51,432 bases of DNA from contig JAQCEJ010000032.1 in NCBI GenBank assembly GCA_027618475.1, forward strand, positions 1 through 51,432, read 5' to 3'. How positions within the stretch are numbered: the first letter of the stretch is position 1; the number at the start of each line of letters is the position of its first letter. The DNA comes from Planctomycetota bacterium. GTDB taxonomy: Bacteria; Planctomycetota; Planctomycetia; Planctomycetales; Planctomycetaceae. The notes beneath the pieces were generated by a model that had not been told where the DNA came from, made no database searches, and was given only the letters and a program-made list of their open reading frames with translations. Positions 16,983 through 26,101 of the stretch are shown here, one piece after another. The translations under genes and the position numbers were made by a program.

Positions 16983-18113
16983 TTAGCCCGCGCGTTTCCA
17001 ATGCTGCCTGACGAACGACGACGATTGCAGGTCATCGTGCCGGGCCTGTTCGGCGAGGTGTTTAAGGCTACGTCCGAAACAAGGGGGGGAATGGCGGGCG
17101 GCATGTGCCCACGCCAGCGAAGAAGAAAACCGCTGAGGACGCCGCTCCAGTTCGCGAATCGCCGAGTAAATGCTTTCGACCGAATGCTCGTCACTGCAAA
17201 GTCCGCTGCCGGGATCGGTCTCCTCCATATCGATCAGCAGGCTCTCGTCAAGGTGATGCGTCTCAGGGTCGTCGGCGTGTGATTTGCCATCGGCAAGAAT
17301 CACCGGCATGCCGCAGGCTTGTGCCTCCAACACCGCCTGCGACCAGCCCGATTTCGTCATCAGCAGTGCCCGTCGCTGCCAGAATTGATGACGCAGATCG
17401 TCTGCACTGTGAATTTCACAGACATCGACATGCTTCCGATCGGCAATGGAGTCGGGAACCAAGTCCGCCGAACCATAGGTGGCGACCACAACCTTGCGTA
17501 AGGCAAGGTCGCACGCCTCGACGATCGTCGCGGTTCCATCCAGACTCTCATCATAAATACAGAAAAAGACTTCGTCCCGTGTGTGATGGCTCGGCTGAAA
17601 AAAATCGGTGTCGATGGGAGGCGGAAGTATCTGATCCACCCGGCGAATGCTCCGCGCCGGAAGCCGGTTCCAAATCTCCGTCGAGGCCGCGATGTGATAG
17701 GTCATCGGGTCGAATCGATCCCAGCGAATCGGCTGCTCGAACTTTTCCCGAAAGAGTCGGAGAGGGCCGGCCAATTCGCTCGGCTCCGTTTTTTCTGATT
17801 CGACCGCGGATCGATCCTTGGCCTTTTGCTCGCGAATAGAGCCCCTCCGTTCTGATGAACTTGTGGGGTCGTCAACGAGATAACAGATCTGCGTGGCCTG
17901 CCAATCGGCGGCACAGCGTTGAGTCGCATCGATCCCGACGGTCAGTACGATATCGTATCCGGGAAGAACCACTAAGCTTTGGCCGTTCAGACTATCGGAG
18001 CCTTCCTCGGGCAGGGCAATGACCGACAGATCCGACCAGGCGCGCCTAACGGCGGACACAATCTCCTCGATTGCCCGCCCCGATGATTTTTCATAAATAA
18101 GTACAGAACGCAT
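16983..18113 (-). CDS. Glycosyltransferase-like protein (GT-B, family 4-like)
   Basis: A 376-residue protein with a GT-B look. The N-terminal half begins with MRSVLIYEKSSGRAIEEIV and contains a linker rich in Lys/Glu/Ser. The C-terminal half has FFCIYDESLDGTATIVEACD, then SGWSQAVLEAQACGMPVILA, the E-containing donor-sugar motif of family-4 transferases, and ELERRPQRFSSSLAWA near the end. The sugar and acceptor are unknown. The start is uncertain: the frame extends to a GTG at 18200, but the ATG at 18113 opens directly into the first beta strand. It is divergent from tilS. Confidence 0.7.
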   Translation of the reverse strand: MRSVLIYEKSSGRAIEEIVSAVRRAWSDLSVIALPEEGSDSLNGQSLVVLPGYDIVLTVGIDATQRCAADWQATQICYLVDDPTSSSERRGSIREQKAKDRSAVESEKTEPSELAGPLRLFREKFEQPIRWDRFDPMTYHIAASTEIWNRLPARSIRRVDQILPPPIDTDFFQPSHHTRDEVFFCIYDESLDGTATIVEACDLALRKVVVATYGSADLVPDSIADRKHVDVCEIHSADDLRHQFWQRRALLMTKSGWSQAVLEAQACGMPVILADGKSHADDPETHHLDESLLIDMEETDPGSGLCSDEHSVESIYSAIRELERRPQRFSSSLAWAHAARHSPPCFGRSLKHLAEQARHDDLQSSSFVRQHWKRAG

Positions 18114-18375
18114 GGCGGTGACCATCCTCTCGACAGAGTCATTTTCCGTCCCAGAACTGGAAAATAACGGCGGTACTGACCCGAGATTGGCATTGTTCAC
18201 ATTCCCTATTTTGCGTCAATCTCGACTCCGGTGTTTTAATGGCATTTTGAATGACTTACCGGAAAAATTTTGACGCGACCCATCACGAGGTTTGCAATTG
18301 AACCCGCTTCGGTCACGATATGTCCGAATCAATTATGTTTCCTCGCTTTTCTCTAATGCAGATCAAACCGTGTCG

Positions 18376-19416
18376 ATGATGAATTCCGACTCACCAACCC
18401 CCAACGCGGCCGATCCGTTTGCCAGCGATTTTCTCGACCGCCTGGGGGAGGAATGTTTGCGGCTGTCGATTCAGGATGACAAAATCGTGATGGCGGTCTC
18501 CGGCGGAGCCGACAGCACCGCTCTGCTCTGCGGTTGCGAGAAACTCCGACGGGCGCTACGGATCGAAATCGCCGTCGGCCATGTCAATCATCAGCTTCGG
18601 GGCGCAGCGTCCGACGCCGATGAAGCGTGGGTCGCTGAACTTTGTCATCGGCTAAATATCCCCTATTATTCTGCAAGAATCGACGTTGCCGCGAAAGCCG
18701 CCGCATGGAAAACAGGGATCGAAGAGACCGCGCGAAAAGTCCGGTACGAATATCTCAACGAAGTCGCCCGAGAGACCGAAAGCCGGTTTCTGCTGACAGC
18801 CCACACTGCAGACGATCAGGCGGAAACGATCCTTCATCACATCCTGCGAGGCACGGGGATGGGCGGTCTCAAGGGAATCGCCGGAACGAAGCCTCTTTCA
18901 GAAAATCTGACGCTTGTCCGGCCGTTCAAACTCTTCGCAAGGAAGGACATCCTTCGATTCCTGAAATTGCTACAACAAGATTTCCGCGACGATGCCTCGA
19001 ACGCCGACGTCGGCATGACGCGAAACCGCATTCGCCTGTCGTTGATGCCGACACTGGAACGGGATTTTAATCCTGAGGTGAAGGAGGCGTTGTGTCGCTT
19101 GGGCCGTCAGGCCGAAGAGGTGCACGACACGCTTGCCGAACTGGCACACCGCTGGTTCGAACCAGCGATCGAAGCGGCAACCCCGAACTCCTGCCGCATC
19201 AACTGCGATGCCTGCACGGAGATTCCGCCACTCATTGTCCGCGAAGGACTGATTCGATTATGGGATCGGCAGTCGTGGCCTCGCCAGCATATGGGGGCAC
19301 AGGAATGGCACGACCTGGGAGGGATCATTTTTTACTCCTCACCACCTTCCAGAACCTTTCCCGGGTCGATCCATGCCGAACGCCGGGGAACCCGCCTGAT
19401 CCTCCAGCGGCGATAA
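18376..19416 (+). CDS. tilS: tRNA(Ile)-lysidine synthase TilS
   Basis: A 346-residue N-type ATP pyrophosphatase that converts the wobble cytidine of tRNA-Ile(CAU) to lysidine, making it read AUA. The PP-loop SGGADS is at residues 42-47 (VMAVSGGADSTALLCG), followed by HVNHQLRG, TAHTADDQAETILHHILRGT and DDASNADVGMTRNRIR, all typical. It is a short form that ends soon after the N-terminal substrate-binding region. The start is not fixed by a good ribosome-binding site: 18376 or 18379 are the likely ATGs, and a TTG at 18292 is less likely. Confidence 0.92.
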   Translation: MMNSDSPTPNAADPFASDFLDRLGEECLRLSIQDDKIVMAVSGGADSTALLCGCEKLRRALRIEIAVGHVNHQLRGAASDADEAWVAELCHRLNIPYYSARIDVAAKAAAWKTGIEETARKVRYEYLNEVARETESRFLLTAHTADDQAETILHHILRGTGMGGLKGIAGTKPLSENLTLVRPFKLFARKDILRFLKLLQQDFRDDASNADVGMTRNRIRLSLMPTLERDFNPEVKEALCRLGRQAEEVHDTLAELAHRWFEPAIEAATPNSCRINCDACTEIPPLIVREGLIRLWDRQSWPRQHMGAQEWHDLGGIIFYSSPPSRTFPGSIHAERRGTRLILQRR

Positions 19417-19434
19417 ATAACTCCTCGATCCCGC

Positions 19435-19463
19435 TTGACCGCTCACGTTCGATTCGTTATTTT
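19435..19463 (+). promoter_or_regulatory. Promoter of the ArsR-SRPBCC cassette
   Basis: TTGACC (19435-19440) and TATTTT (19458-19463) are separated by exactly 17 nt. The predicted transcription start near 19470 lies inside the palindromic operator, so repressor binding would block the promoter. Confidence 0.55.
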
Positions 19464-19496
19464 ACCTAATAGTTAATTAACTTAGTGGTAAAATAA
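19457..19496. promoter_or_regulatory. Nested palindromic operator for ArsR repressor
   Basis: An outer inverted repeat TTATTTTACC (19457-19466) and GGTAAAATAA (19487-19496) encloses the perfect 12-bp palindrome AGTTAATTAACT (19471-19482). The two 20-nt half sites match at 16 positions. It overlaps the -10 and start site and ends two bases before the ATG of the ArsR gene, as expected for autoregulation by this family. Confidence 0.7.
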
Positions 19497-19498
19497 AA

Positions 19499-19852
19499 AT
19501 GAACACCGATCATCTCAGTACGACATTCGCTGCGTTGTCCGACCCCACGCGACGGGCGATTTTGGCCCGGCTGTCGCAAGGGGAGCTGTCGGTCACCGAC
19601 CTTGCACAACCGTTCAAAATCAGCCTGCCGGGGATCTCCAAGCATCTTAAAGTCCTCGAACGGGCCGGGCTGATCGAACGCAGTCGCGAAGCCCAATGGC
19701 GGCCGTGCAAACTCAAAGCCGAGCCGCTCCAGGAAGCCGCCGACTGGATCGATCATTATCGAAAATTCTGGGAAGAGAGCTTCGACCGCCTCGATGACTA
19801 TCTGCGTCATATCCAGAAAAAAGAGGAAAGCGACGCCGACAAGAACTCTTGA
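19499..19852 (+). CDS. ArsR-family winged-helix repressor
   Basis: A 117-residue metalloregulator-type winged-helix protein. The segment FAALSDPTRRAILARLSQGE, then SVTDLAQPFKISLPGISKHLKVLERAGLIERSR, is the standard DNA-binding fold (residues 10-65). The C-terminus is helical and acidic. No metal-binding Cys pair (ELCVCDL) is seen, so it belongs to the group that travels with SRPBCC/AHSA1 genes and is not known to sense metal. The ATG lies two bases after the operator and no good Shine-Dalgarno is present. The tandem SRPBCC gene follows 60 nt later. Confidence 0.9.
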   Translation: MNTDHLSTTFAALSDPTRRAILARLSQGELSVTDLAQPFKISLPGISKHLKVLERAGLIERSREAQWRPCKLKAEPLQEAADWIDHYRKFWEESFDRLDDYLRHIQKKEESDADKNS

Positions 19853-19912
19853 CGATATACGGCCATCATCTTACGAACACCCAAGAATCGAAATTTTCGC
19901 AGGAGAACACCG

Positions 19913-20953
19913 ATGATCCAACCCGCAAGACAACACTCTGAAGTAACTGTAGATGCGTCTCAAGAAAAGGAAATTGTGTTGTCGCGCGTCTTCGACGCCC
20001 CACGCGAATTGGTCTGGAAAGTCTGGACCGATCCCGCTCACGTCAACAACTGGTGGGGACCGCATGGATTTACCAATACCACACTGTCGATGGAATTCAA
20101 AGTCGGCGGACAATGGCGTTACACAATGCACGGCCCCGACGGACGCGATTACGAAAACCTGATTACGTATCTCGAAATCGACGAACCGAACCGCCTCACC
20201 TATAAACATGGCGGTGCCGGTGACACCGAACCGATCAATTTTCATGTTACCGTGACGTTCGAACAGGCGGGCTCTGACGGAACGCAGACACGTCTCACCT
20301 CAAGAATGGTCTTCCCCTCGGCGAAGAACAAGGACTTCGTCATCCGCGAATACAACGCCCTCGAAGGAGGCAAGCAACACCTGACCCGCCTCGGCGAATA
20401 TCTTGATAACGTGCTTGTTTCACAAGAATCCGTCGGTGAGTCGACCTCGAAACCGTTCATCATCACCCGCGTCGTCAAAGCCCCGCCTGAGGTGGTCTAC
20501 CGCGCGTGGACCGAACGCGATCAATTGATGCAATGGTTCGGACCAACAGGGACGACGATGCCCCGATGTTCGCTCGATCTACGCCCCGGCGGGATGTTTC
20601 ATTACGCCCTGCAACTGCCGGACGGCTACATTATGTGGGGCCGCTGGGTCTTTCGCGAGATTGTACCAAGCGAAAAACTCGTGTTCGTGTCATCGTTCTC
20701 CGATGAAGCCGGCAACGTGGCACGCGACAAATTTCACCTGGACTGGCCGTTAGAAATGCTCTCGATGGTCACATTCGAAGAACACGCCGGCCTCGGCAAG
20801 GGGACGGTGGTAACGGTGAACTGGTCGGCACTCAATGCGACGGATTCCGAACACGCGACCTTCTTCGCCGGTTTCGATTCGATGACGCAAGGCTGGACCG
20901 GGACGTTCGAGCAACTCGATGAGTTCCTCGCGCAAAATGATGTCCATGTTTAG
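19913..20953 (+). CDS. Tandem SRPBCC (AHSA1-like) domain protein
   Basis: A 346-residue protein made of two SRPBCC/AHSA1 domains in series. Domain 1 (about 17-165) has SRVFDAPRELVWKVWTDPAH and NNWWGPHGF. Domain 2 (about 178-343) has TRVVKAPPEVVYRAWTERDQ, MQWFGPTG and WTGTFEQLDEFL. Such domains form a deep hydrophobic pocket, and single-domain copies are common beside ArsR repressors. The ligand or client is unknown. Two domains on one chain suggest an old gene fusion. AGGAGA upstream supports the ATG at 19913. Confidence 0.9.
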   Translation: MIQPARQHSEVTVDASQEKEIVLSRVFDAPRELVWKVWTDPAHVNNWWGPHGFTNTTLSMEFKVGGQWRYTMHGPDGRDYENLITYLEIDEPNRLTYKHGGAGDTEPINFHVTVTFEQAGSDGTQTRLTSRMVFPSAKNKDFVIREYNALEGGKQHLTRLGEYLDNVLVSQESVGESTSKPFIITRVVKAPPEVVYRAWTERDQLMQWFGPTGTTMPRCSLDLRPGGMFHYALQLPDGYIMWGRWVFREIVPSEKLVFVSSFSDEAGNVARDKFHLDWPLEMLSMVTFEEHAGLGKGTVVTVNWSALNATDSEHATFFAGFDSMTQGWTGTFEQLDEFLAQNDVHV

Positions 20954-21059
20954 CCGCAACACGATGGCGCTGTGCAGCAGCGGAACACTTCATGCTTCTC
21001 GCACAGGGAAAGAAAGAGTACCATAATTCTCGTCTCATTCACCAATTGGAACCAACCTC

Positions 21060-21482
21060 ATGCTGCTCCAACCTTACATGAATTTCGATGGCCGTTGTGA
21101 AGAAGCGGTGGAATTTTATCGACAGGCCATCGGTGCCGAGGTCGTGATGCTGATGCGATACAGCGACAGCCCCGAACCGTGCGATCCCCAAATAATCCCT
21201 CCGGGAAATGAAAACAAGGTGATGCACACGACGCTGAAAATCGGGGACTCGGTGTTGATGGCATCCGACTGTAATTGTAGCGGAAAGCCAAGTTATCAAG
21301 GAATCACTCTCGCGCTGACGGCGAATTCTGTCGACGAAGCCGAAAGGCTATTCGTAGCGCTTTCCGACGGCGGCCAGATACACATGCCGCTCGAGAAAAC
21401 ATTCTTCTCGGAAAAATTCGGCATGCTTGCTGACCGATTCGGTGTGTCCTGGATGGTGCTGGTTGAACAGAAACCATCTTAA
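21060..21482 (+). CDS. VOC-family protein, PhnB/3-demethylubiquinone-9 methyltransferase-like
   Basis: A 140-residue vicinal-oxygen-chelate fold protein of the PhnB-like group. It opens with LLQPYMNFDGRCEEAVEFYR and continues IGAEVVMLMRYSDSP, GNENKVMHTTLKIGDSVLMASD and a final FGMLADRFGVSWMV, all standard for the family. These proteins often sit beside SRPBCC genes, but their reaction is mostly unknown. It is 106 nt after the tandem SRPBCC gene and in the same direction. Confidence 0.88.
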   Translation: MLLQPYMNFDGRCEEAVEFYRQAIGAEVVMLMRYSDSPEPCDPQIIPPGNENKVMHTTLKIGDSVLMASDCNCSGKPSYQGITLALTANSVDEAERLFVALSDGGQIHMPLEKTFFSEKFGMLADRFGVSWMVLVEQKPS

Positions 21483-21589
21483 CAACGTCACCGTTTCACA
21501 ATATGAACTGAGATGGCATAATGTGCGGGTATCATCTTCATGTGGTGCTCTCGTATCGTAATTCCTCGTTATGAAAGAACTGTGCCGTT

Positions 21590-22597
21590 ATGTGGACCAC
21601 ATTTCTTATGCTCGCCGGCGTTGTTGTGGGTTTGATTCTCGTCGTCGTCGCCATGCGTCCGGCGGCGTTCCGATTTTCGCGGTCAACGCTTATCGCCGCA
21701 CCGTCGAGCGAGGTGTTTCCGCTTGTGAACGATTTTCACAACTGGGAAACATGGTCTCCCTGGGCCAAGCTTGATCCCAACATGCAAACCACCTACGAAG
21801 GCCCTGAAGAGGGGACCGGAGCGTCGTATGCCTGGTCGGGTGATAAGAACGTTGGCCAGGGAAAAATGACCATTCTCGAAAGTCGAGCCAATGAACTCGT
21901 GAAGATCAAGCTCGAATTCCTCAAGCCGATGGTCGCCACGAATACGACCGATTTCACGTTTTCACCGGTGGGAAGCCAGACGCACGTTGACTGGACGATG
22001 ACGGGCAAGAATGACTTTATGGGCAACGTCTTCCACACGCTGATGGATATGGACGCCATGCTCGGCAAAGACTTCGACAAAGGTCTCGCGAGCATGAAGG
22101 CGGTCGCCGAGGGGCGGCCCGATCCCTCCTCAGCCAATGTGGCTGTCGCCCCGACACCGGAGAGCCGAGATCGCTTGTCGGTCGAGTTTTCGCTGCTGGT
22201 AGCCCGTGTGATTGTAGGGATGGTCTTCGCATATCACGGCGCGCAAAAACTCTTCGGTATGTTTGATGGCCCGGGTCTCACAGAAATCGTGAAGATGATG
22301 GGACCGCTCGGTTATCTCGTTTCAGTCGGAGAGTGTCTCGGCGGCATCGGCATCATGCTCGGATTCTTGTCGCGATTCTCTGCGGCATCAAACATTGTGA
22401 TTATGCTCGGAGCCATTTTCACGGTGCATGGTGCAAACGGTTTTTCGCTTCAAAACAGTGGGTTTGAATACAATCTTGCCCTCATCGGTTTGCTGCTCCC
22501 GGTGATGCTCGCGGGCCCCGGACGATTTTCGATCGGCCAGTATTTGCCGTTCCCGAAATCGAAGAAAACCGGACGGACCCTCGTCGTGTTGGAGTAG
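21590..22597 (+). CDS. SRPBCC-DoxX fusion membrane protein
   Basis: A 335-residue protein with three parts. It has one N-terminal transmembrane helix (about residues 3-22), an SRPBCC/polyketide-cyclase-like domain (about 28-180: RSTLIAAPSSEVFPLVNDFH, NWETWSPWAKLDP), and a four-helix DoxX-like membrane domain (about 198-320: VARVIVGMVFAYHGAQKLFG, GECLGGIGIMLGF). Single-gene DoxX and SRPBCC proteins are often neighbours; here they form one chain. The function is unknown; a role in detoxification or redox protection is only inferred from DoxX in other bacteria. It closes the cassette and converges on hom with a 4-nt gap. Confidence 0.85.
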   Translation: MWTTFLMLAGVVVGLILVVVAMRPAAFRFSRSTLIAAPSSEVFPLVNDFHNWETWSPWAKLDPNMQTTYEGPEEGTGASYAWSGDKNVGQGKMTILESRANELVKIKLEFLKPMVATNTTDFTFSPVGSQTHVDWTMTGKNDFMGNVFHTLMDMDAMLGKDFDKGLASMKAVAEGRPDPSSANVAVAPTPESRDRLSVEFSLLVARVIVGMVFAYHGAQKLFGMFDGPGLTEIVKMMGPLGYLVSVGECLGGIGIMLGFLSRFSAASNIVIMLGAIFTVHGANGFSLQNSGFEYNLALIGLLLPVMLAGPGRFSIGQYLPFPKSKKTGRTLVVLE

Positions 22598-22601
22598 AGC
22601 G

Positions 22602-23921
22602 TCAATCGGCTACGGGCATGTAGACGCGCGGTTGGCGTAACGCCTCCAGTTCGGCAAGCTCGCCGTCGGCGGCCTGCAATCGACCGGCAGTGGTGCGGTG
22701 GGTCATCACGACCAGCGGCACAATCGACTCGGATGAGGCGTGATTTTCATCGAGCTCGGGAGCCTCGTGCTGAATCACCGACGCGAGCGAAATGCCGTGC
22801 TTGCCGAGAATGTGTGTGATATCGGCGAAGACGTGCGGACGATCGACGGCGTTGAATCGCAAATAATACCGGCTCGCAATTTCTTCCGCCGGCTGCACCG
22901 GAAATGGTTCGCTCAGGTATTGCTGCGTCATCCGTTCGAATGTCAGTTGCGCCCGGCCGATTGCCATGTCGATGACATCGGCAAGGACTGCCGAGGCGGT
23001 CGGCATTTGTCCGGCTCCCGGGCCGGCGTACCACGTCTGACCGACGACGTCACCGACGAGCGAAATCATATTGTGCGGTCCATCAACCTTGGCGAGCGGG
23101 CGGTCCGACCGCACCAGCGTCGGCTGCACATGCATTTCAAGCTTTTGGTTCTGTAACTTCGCCAGCGCGAGGAGCTTGACGGTGTAACCAAGTTCCCCGG
23201 CGTAATACAAATCGGCGAGTTCAAGCGCATCGATTCCCTGTCGCGTAAACTGAGAGAGCGAAACGGTCGTCCCAAAGGCGAGCTGGGTGAGCAAAACGAG
23301 CTTTTGAGCCGTGTCGGTCCCATCGATGTCCATCGTCGGGTCGGCCTCGGCGTAACCGAGAGCCTGTGCCTGCCGCAGCACGTCGGCGAAGGGACGTCCG
23401 CACGCCAGCATTTCGGTGAGGATGAAATTGCTCGTGCCATTGAGAATCGCCTCGATCGCCGTGATCTGATTCGCCTGCAACGACTGCGACAACGTGGCGA
23501 TGATGGGAATTCCCCCCGCGACGGCGGCTTCGAAAGCGATTGTCCGTTTTTTCTCGCGGGCTCTCTCAAAAAGTTCAGCTCCGAATTCGCACATGATCGC
23601 CTTGTTAGCGGTGACGACATCTTTACCAGCGTCGAGTAACGCCAGCAAGATTTCTTTCGCAGGGTGCAGTCCCCCGACGAGATGGACGGCGAGATCGATT
23701 TCGGGATCGCGAATGACTTTGTCGAGATCGGTGGTAAGTACACCGGCGGGGAGTTCGATATCGCGTGGTTTGCTGAGGTCGCGGACAACGGCCCGGCGAA
23801 GTTCAATCGGTCGACCGGCGCGGTTTGTCATGCGATCGGGGTGTTCGCAGAGGACGCGGGCAACCCCCGTCCCGACGGTCCCCAGACCGACAATCGCCAC
23901 GCGCAACGGAGAATCCGACAT
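22602..23921 (-). CDS. hom: Homoserine dehydrogenase with C-terminal ACT domain
   Basis: A 439-residue enzyme that reduces aspartate semialdehyde to homoserine in the threonine and methionine pathway. The Rossmann motif VAIVGLGTVGTGVARVL is at residues 8-24. TANKAIMCEFGAELFERARE and the catalytic region AILNGTSNFILTEM, ALGYAEADPTMDIDGTDTAQ are present. The last 80 residues (YYLRFNAVDRPHVFADITHI, then LGKHGISLASVIQHE) form an ACT domain that would give feedback control by threonine. Length is normal. It stands alone on the minus strand, and a 232-nt divergent gap separates it from mqnA. Confidence 0.96.
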   Translation of the reverse strand: MSDSPLRVAIVGLGTVGTGVARVLCEHPDRMTNRAGRPIELRRAVVRDLSKPRDIELPAGVLTTDLDKVIRDPEIDLAVHLVGGLHPAKEILLALLDAGKDVVTANKAIMCEFGAELFERAREKKRTIAFEAAVAGGIPIIATLSQSLQANQITAIEAILNGTSNFILTEMLACGRPFADVLRQAQALGYAEADPTMDIDGTDTAQKLVLLTQLAFGTTVSLSQFTRQGIDALELADLYYAGELGYTVKLLALAKLQNQKLEMHVQPTLVRSDRPLAKVDGPHNMISLVGDVVGQTWYAGPGAGQMPTASAVLADVIDMAIGRAQLTFERMTQQYLSEPFPVQPAEEIASRYYLRFNAVDRPHVFADITHILGKHGISLASVIQHEAPELDENHASSESIVPLVVMTHRTTAGRLQAADGELAELEALRQPRVYMPVAD

Positions 23922-24153
23922 TTTTGCTGTTATCCCGACGAAAATTTGGCGGTTTGTAAAGGAGACATTGCCGTATCGACACGAGCGAACGGCATCGTAA
24001 TACTCTCACGAAATGTTCGCAACTGCACGGTTTGCGATGTGCATGAAAGGGTTCTATAATGCTGCGGTATTAACACTCAATCATTCGGATTTCGACATTC
24101 TGCATTGAAATGTGCACCCTGTCGGGGTCGATTAAATAGATGAGACTGACATC

Positions 24154-24975
24154 ATGTCCTATTCCAACCCCAAACCGCTGCGCATCGGTGCGGTTTCGTA
24201 CTTGAATTCGAAACCGCTGATCGAAGGTCTGCCGGAACTCTTGCCCGAGACCGAGTTGATACTCGATTATCCCAGTCGGCTAGCGGACGATTTGTCGGCT
24301 GGGGAACTCGATATCGCACTCATTCCTTCCATCGAAGTGTTTCGCAACGAGTCGCTGGAAGTGATCTCGAATGCCTGCGTGGCGGCTCGAGGACCGGTTT
24401 TCAGCGTGAAACTTTACTCCCGTGTCCCGTGGGGCAACGTTCGCAGTCTGGCACTCGATGAAGGCTCGCGGACCAGCGCGGCACTTGCACGTATCATGCT
24501 TGCCGAGCGATTCGGTGTGCAACCGGATTGTGTTTCGCTTCCCGTCGAGAGTGAACTGACGGACGTCGAGACCGACGCCGTATTGCTCATCGGCGACCGT
24601 GCGATGAACAAAGCTCCGCGCGAATTCCTCTCGACGTGGGATCTTGGCGAGGAATGGATGACGTGGACCGGCCTGCCATTTGTGTTCGCCTTGTGGGCTG
24701 CACGCAAGGGAAATGATCTTGGCCACATCGACGAAAGTCTGCAACTTGCCCGCGACCGCGGAGTTCAAAATATCGACGATATTGCCGACCGCGAAGCGCC
24801 ACATCTGGGGATTTCAAGCAAACTGGCAACGACCTATCTCACAGACAATCTGCATTTTCGGATGGGGGATGCCGAACGGAGCGGCCTGAAGCTGTTCCAT
24901 TCCCTCGCCGTCCAACAGGGACTGGCTCCCGAAGGAATCGACCTTGTCTTCAGACATTACGCCTCTGCTCGATAA
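24154..24975 (+). CDS. mqnA: Chorismate dehydratase MqnA (futalosine pathway)
   Basis: A 273-residue periplasmic-binding-protein-fold enzyme that dehydrates chorismate to 3-[(1-carboxyvinyl)oxy]benzoate, the first step of futalosine-route menaquinone synthesis. The opening LRIGAVSYLNSKPLIEGL is the family hallmark, followed by ELDIALIPSIEVFRN, SLALDEGSRTSAALARIML and LLIGDRAMNKAP. It overlaps mqnC by 32 nt. The ATG at 24154 is preceded by a moderate GAGA site. Confidence 0.94.
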   Translation: MSYSNPKPLRIGAVSYLNSKPLIEGLPELLPETELILDYPSRLADDLSAGELDIALIPSIEVFRNESLEVISNACVAARGPVFSVKLYSRVPWGNVRSLALDEGSRTSAALARIMLAERFGVQPDCVSLPVESELTDVETDAVLLIGDRAMNKAPREFLSTWDLGEEWMTWTGLPFVFALWAARKGNDLGHIDESLQLARDRGVQNIDDIADREAPHLGISSKLATTYLTDNLHFRMGDAERSGLKLFHSLAVQQGLAPEGIDLVFRHYASAR

Positions 24976-26101
24976 AGCGGTCGCCGGCGAACGATTGACC
25001 TCAGACGAAGGGCTGAAGCTGCTAGAATCGCACGACCTCTTGGCGATCGGACAGGCCGCGAATGCCGTCACCAAACGCATGCATCCCTCGCCGTATCGCA
25101 CGTATAATATCGACCGCAACGTCAACTATTCGAACGTCTGCGCAGCGGTGTGCGACTTTTGTGCCTTTTATCGGCCGGTGAAGCATTCGGAAGCGTACGT
25201 CCTCAAGCCCGAAGTGCTGCATCAGAAAATCGCAGAGACGGTAGAACTCGGTGGCGATCAGATTCTCATGCAAGGGGGACTGCACCCAACGTTGCCGCTC
25301 GAATGGTATGAAGAGATGCTTCAGGGAATCAAACAGCGTTTTCCGCAGATGAACATCCACGGTTTCAGCCCGCCGGAGATTTTTCACTTCGCGAAGATCA
25401 GCAAATTGCCGTTGAAGACCGTGCTCGAACGACTGAAAACAGCGGGACTGGGAAGCCTCCCCGGTGGGGGAGGCGAGATTCTCGTCGACCGCGTCCGCAA
25501 AGCGATCACCCGCGGAAAAGTTCTCACCGATGACTGGCTTGACGTGCATCGCGTCTGGCATGGAATCGGCGGACGCTCGAGTGCGACGATGATGTTCGGA
25601 CACGTCGAGACGCTCGCCGAACGAATCGAACACCTCGAACGCATTCGCGAATTGCAGGATGAGACCGGCGGGTTCACGGCGTTCATTTGCTGGACGTTTC
25701 AGCCGCCGGAGGTTGTCCCCTGGTTCGATAACCGCAAAGATGGCGTTGACATGACGACGATTCCACCGGCGGGAGCATTCGAATATTTGAAGACGCAAGC
25801 CGTCGGTCGGTTGTACCTCGACAACGTGCCGCACATTCAATCGTCATGGGTCACGCAGGGGGAGAAAGTCGGTCAGCTTGCGCTGTGGTTCGGTGCGGAC
25901 GACATGGGAAGTCTGATGATCGAAGAAAATGTCGTTTCATCGGCAGGAACGGTCTATCATCTAACGCTCGATTCGATCCGTCGTTGCATCACCGAGGCGG
26001 GGTACATTCCGCGGCAGCGAAACGTGTTTTACGAATTCATCGACGAGAGCTCGGCAACATCCATCGAAACACACGTCGAAGGGCTCCCCGTTCTGAGCTA
26101 A
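24944..26101 (+). CDS. mqnC: Dehypoxanthine futalosine cyclase MqnC (radical SAM)
   Basis: A 385-residue radical SAM enzyme that cyclises dehypoxanthine futalosine in menaquinone synthesis. The 4Fe-4S motif CxxxCxxC is Cys66, Cys70 and Cys73 (NVCAAVCDFCAFYRPV). GGDQILMQGGLHPTLPLEWY, HGFSPPEIFHFAKIS, LGSLPGGGGEILVDRVR and ATMMFGHVETLAERI match MqnC better than the paralogous MqnE. It uses a TTG start inside mqnA, seven bases after GAAGGA, so translation is probably coupled. MqnE and MqnB are not in the window. Confidence 0.95.
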   Translation: MSSDITPLLDKAVAGERLTSDEGLKLLESHDLLAIGQAANAVTKRMHPSPYRTYNIDRNVNYSNVCAAVCDFCAFYRPVKHSEAYVLKPEVLHQKIAETVELGGDQILMQGGLHPTLPLEWYEEMLQGIKQRFPQMNIHGFSPPEIFHFAKISKLPLKTVLERLKTAGLGSLPGGGGEILVDRVRKAITRGKVLTDDWLDVHRVWHGIGGRSSATMMFGHVETLAERIEHLERIRELQDETGGFTAFICWTFQPPEVVPWFDNRKDGVDMTTIPPAGAFEYLKTQAVGRLYLDNVPHIQSSWVTQGEKVGQLALWFGADDMGSLMIEENVVSSAGTVYHLTLDSIRRCITEAGYIPRQRNVFYEFIDESSATSIETHVEGLPVLS

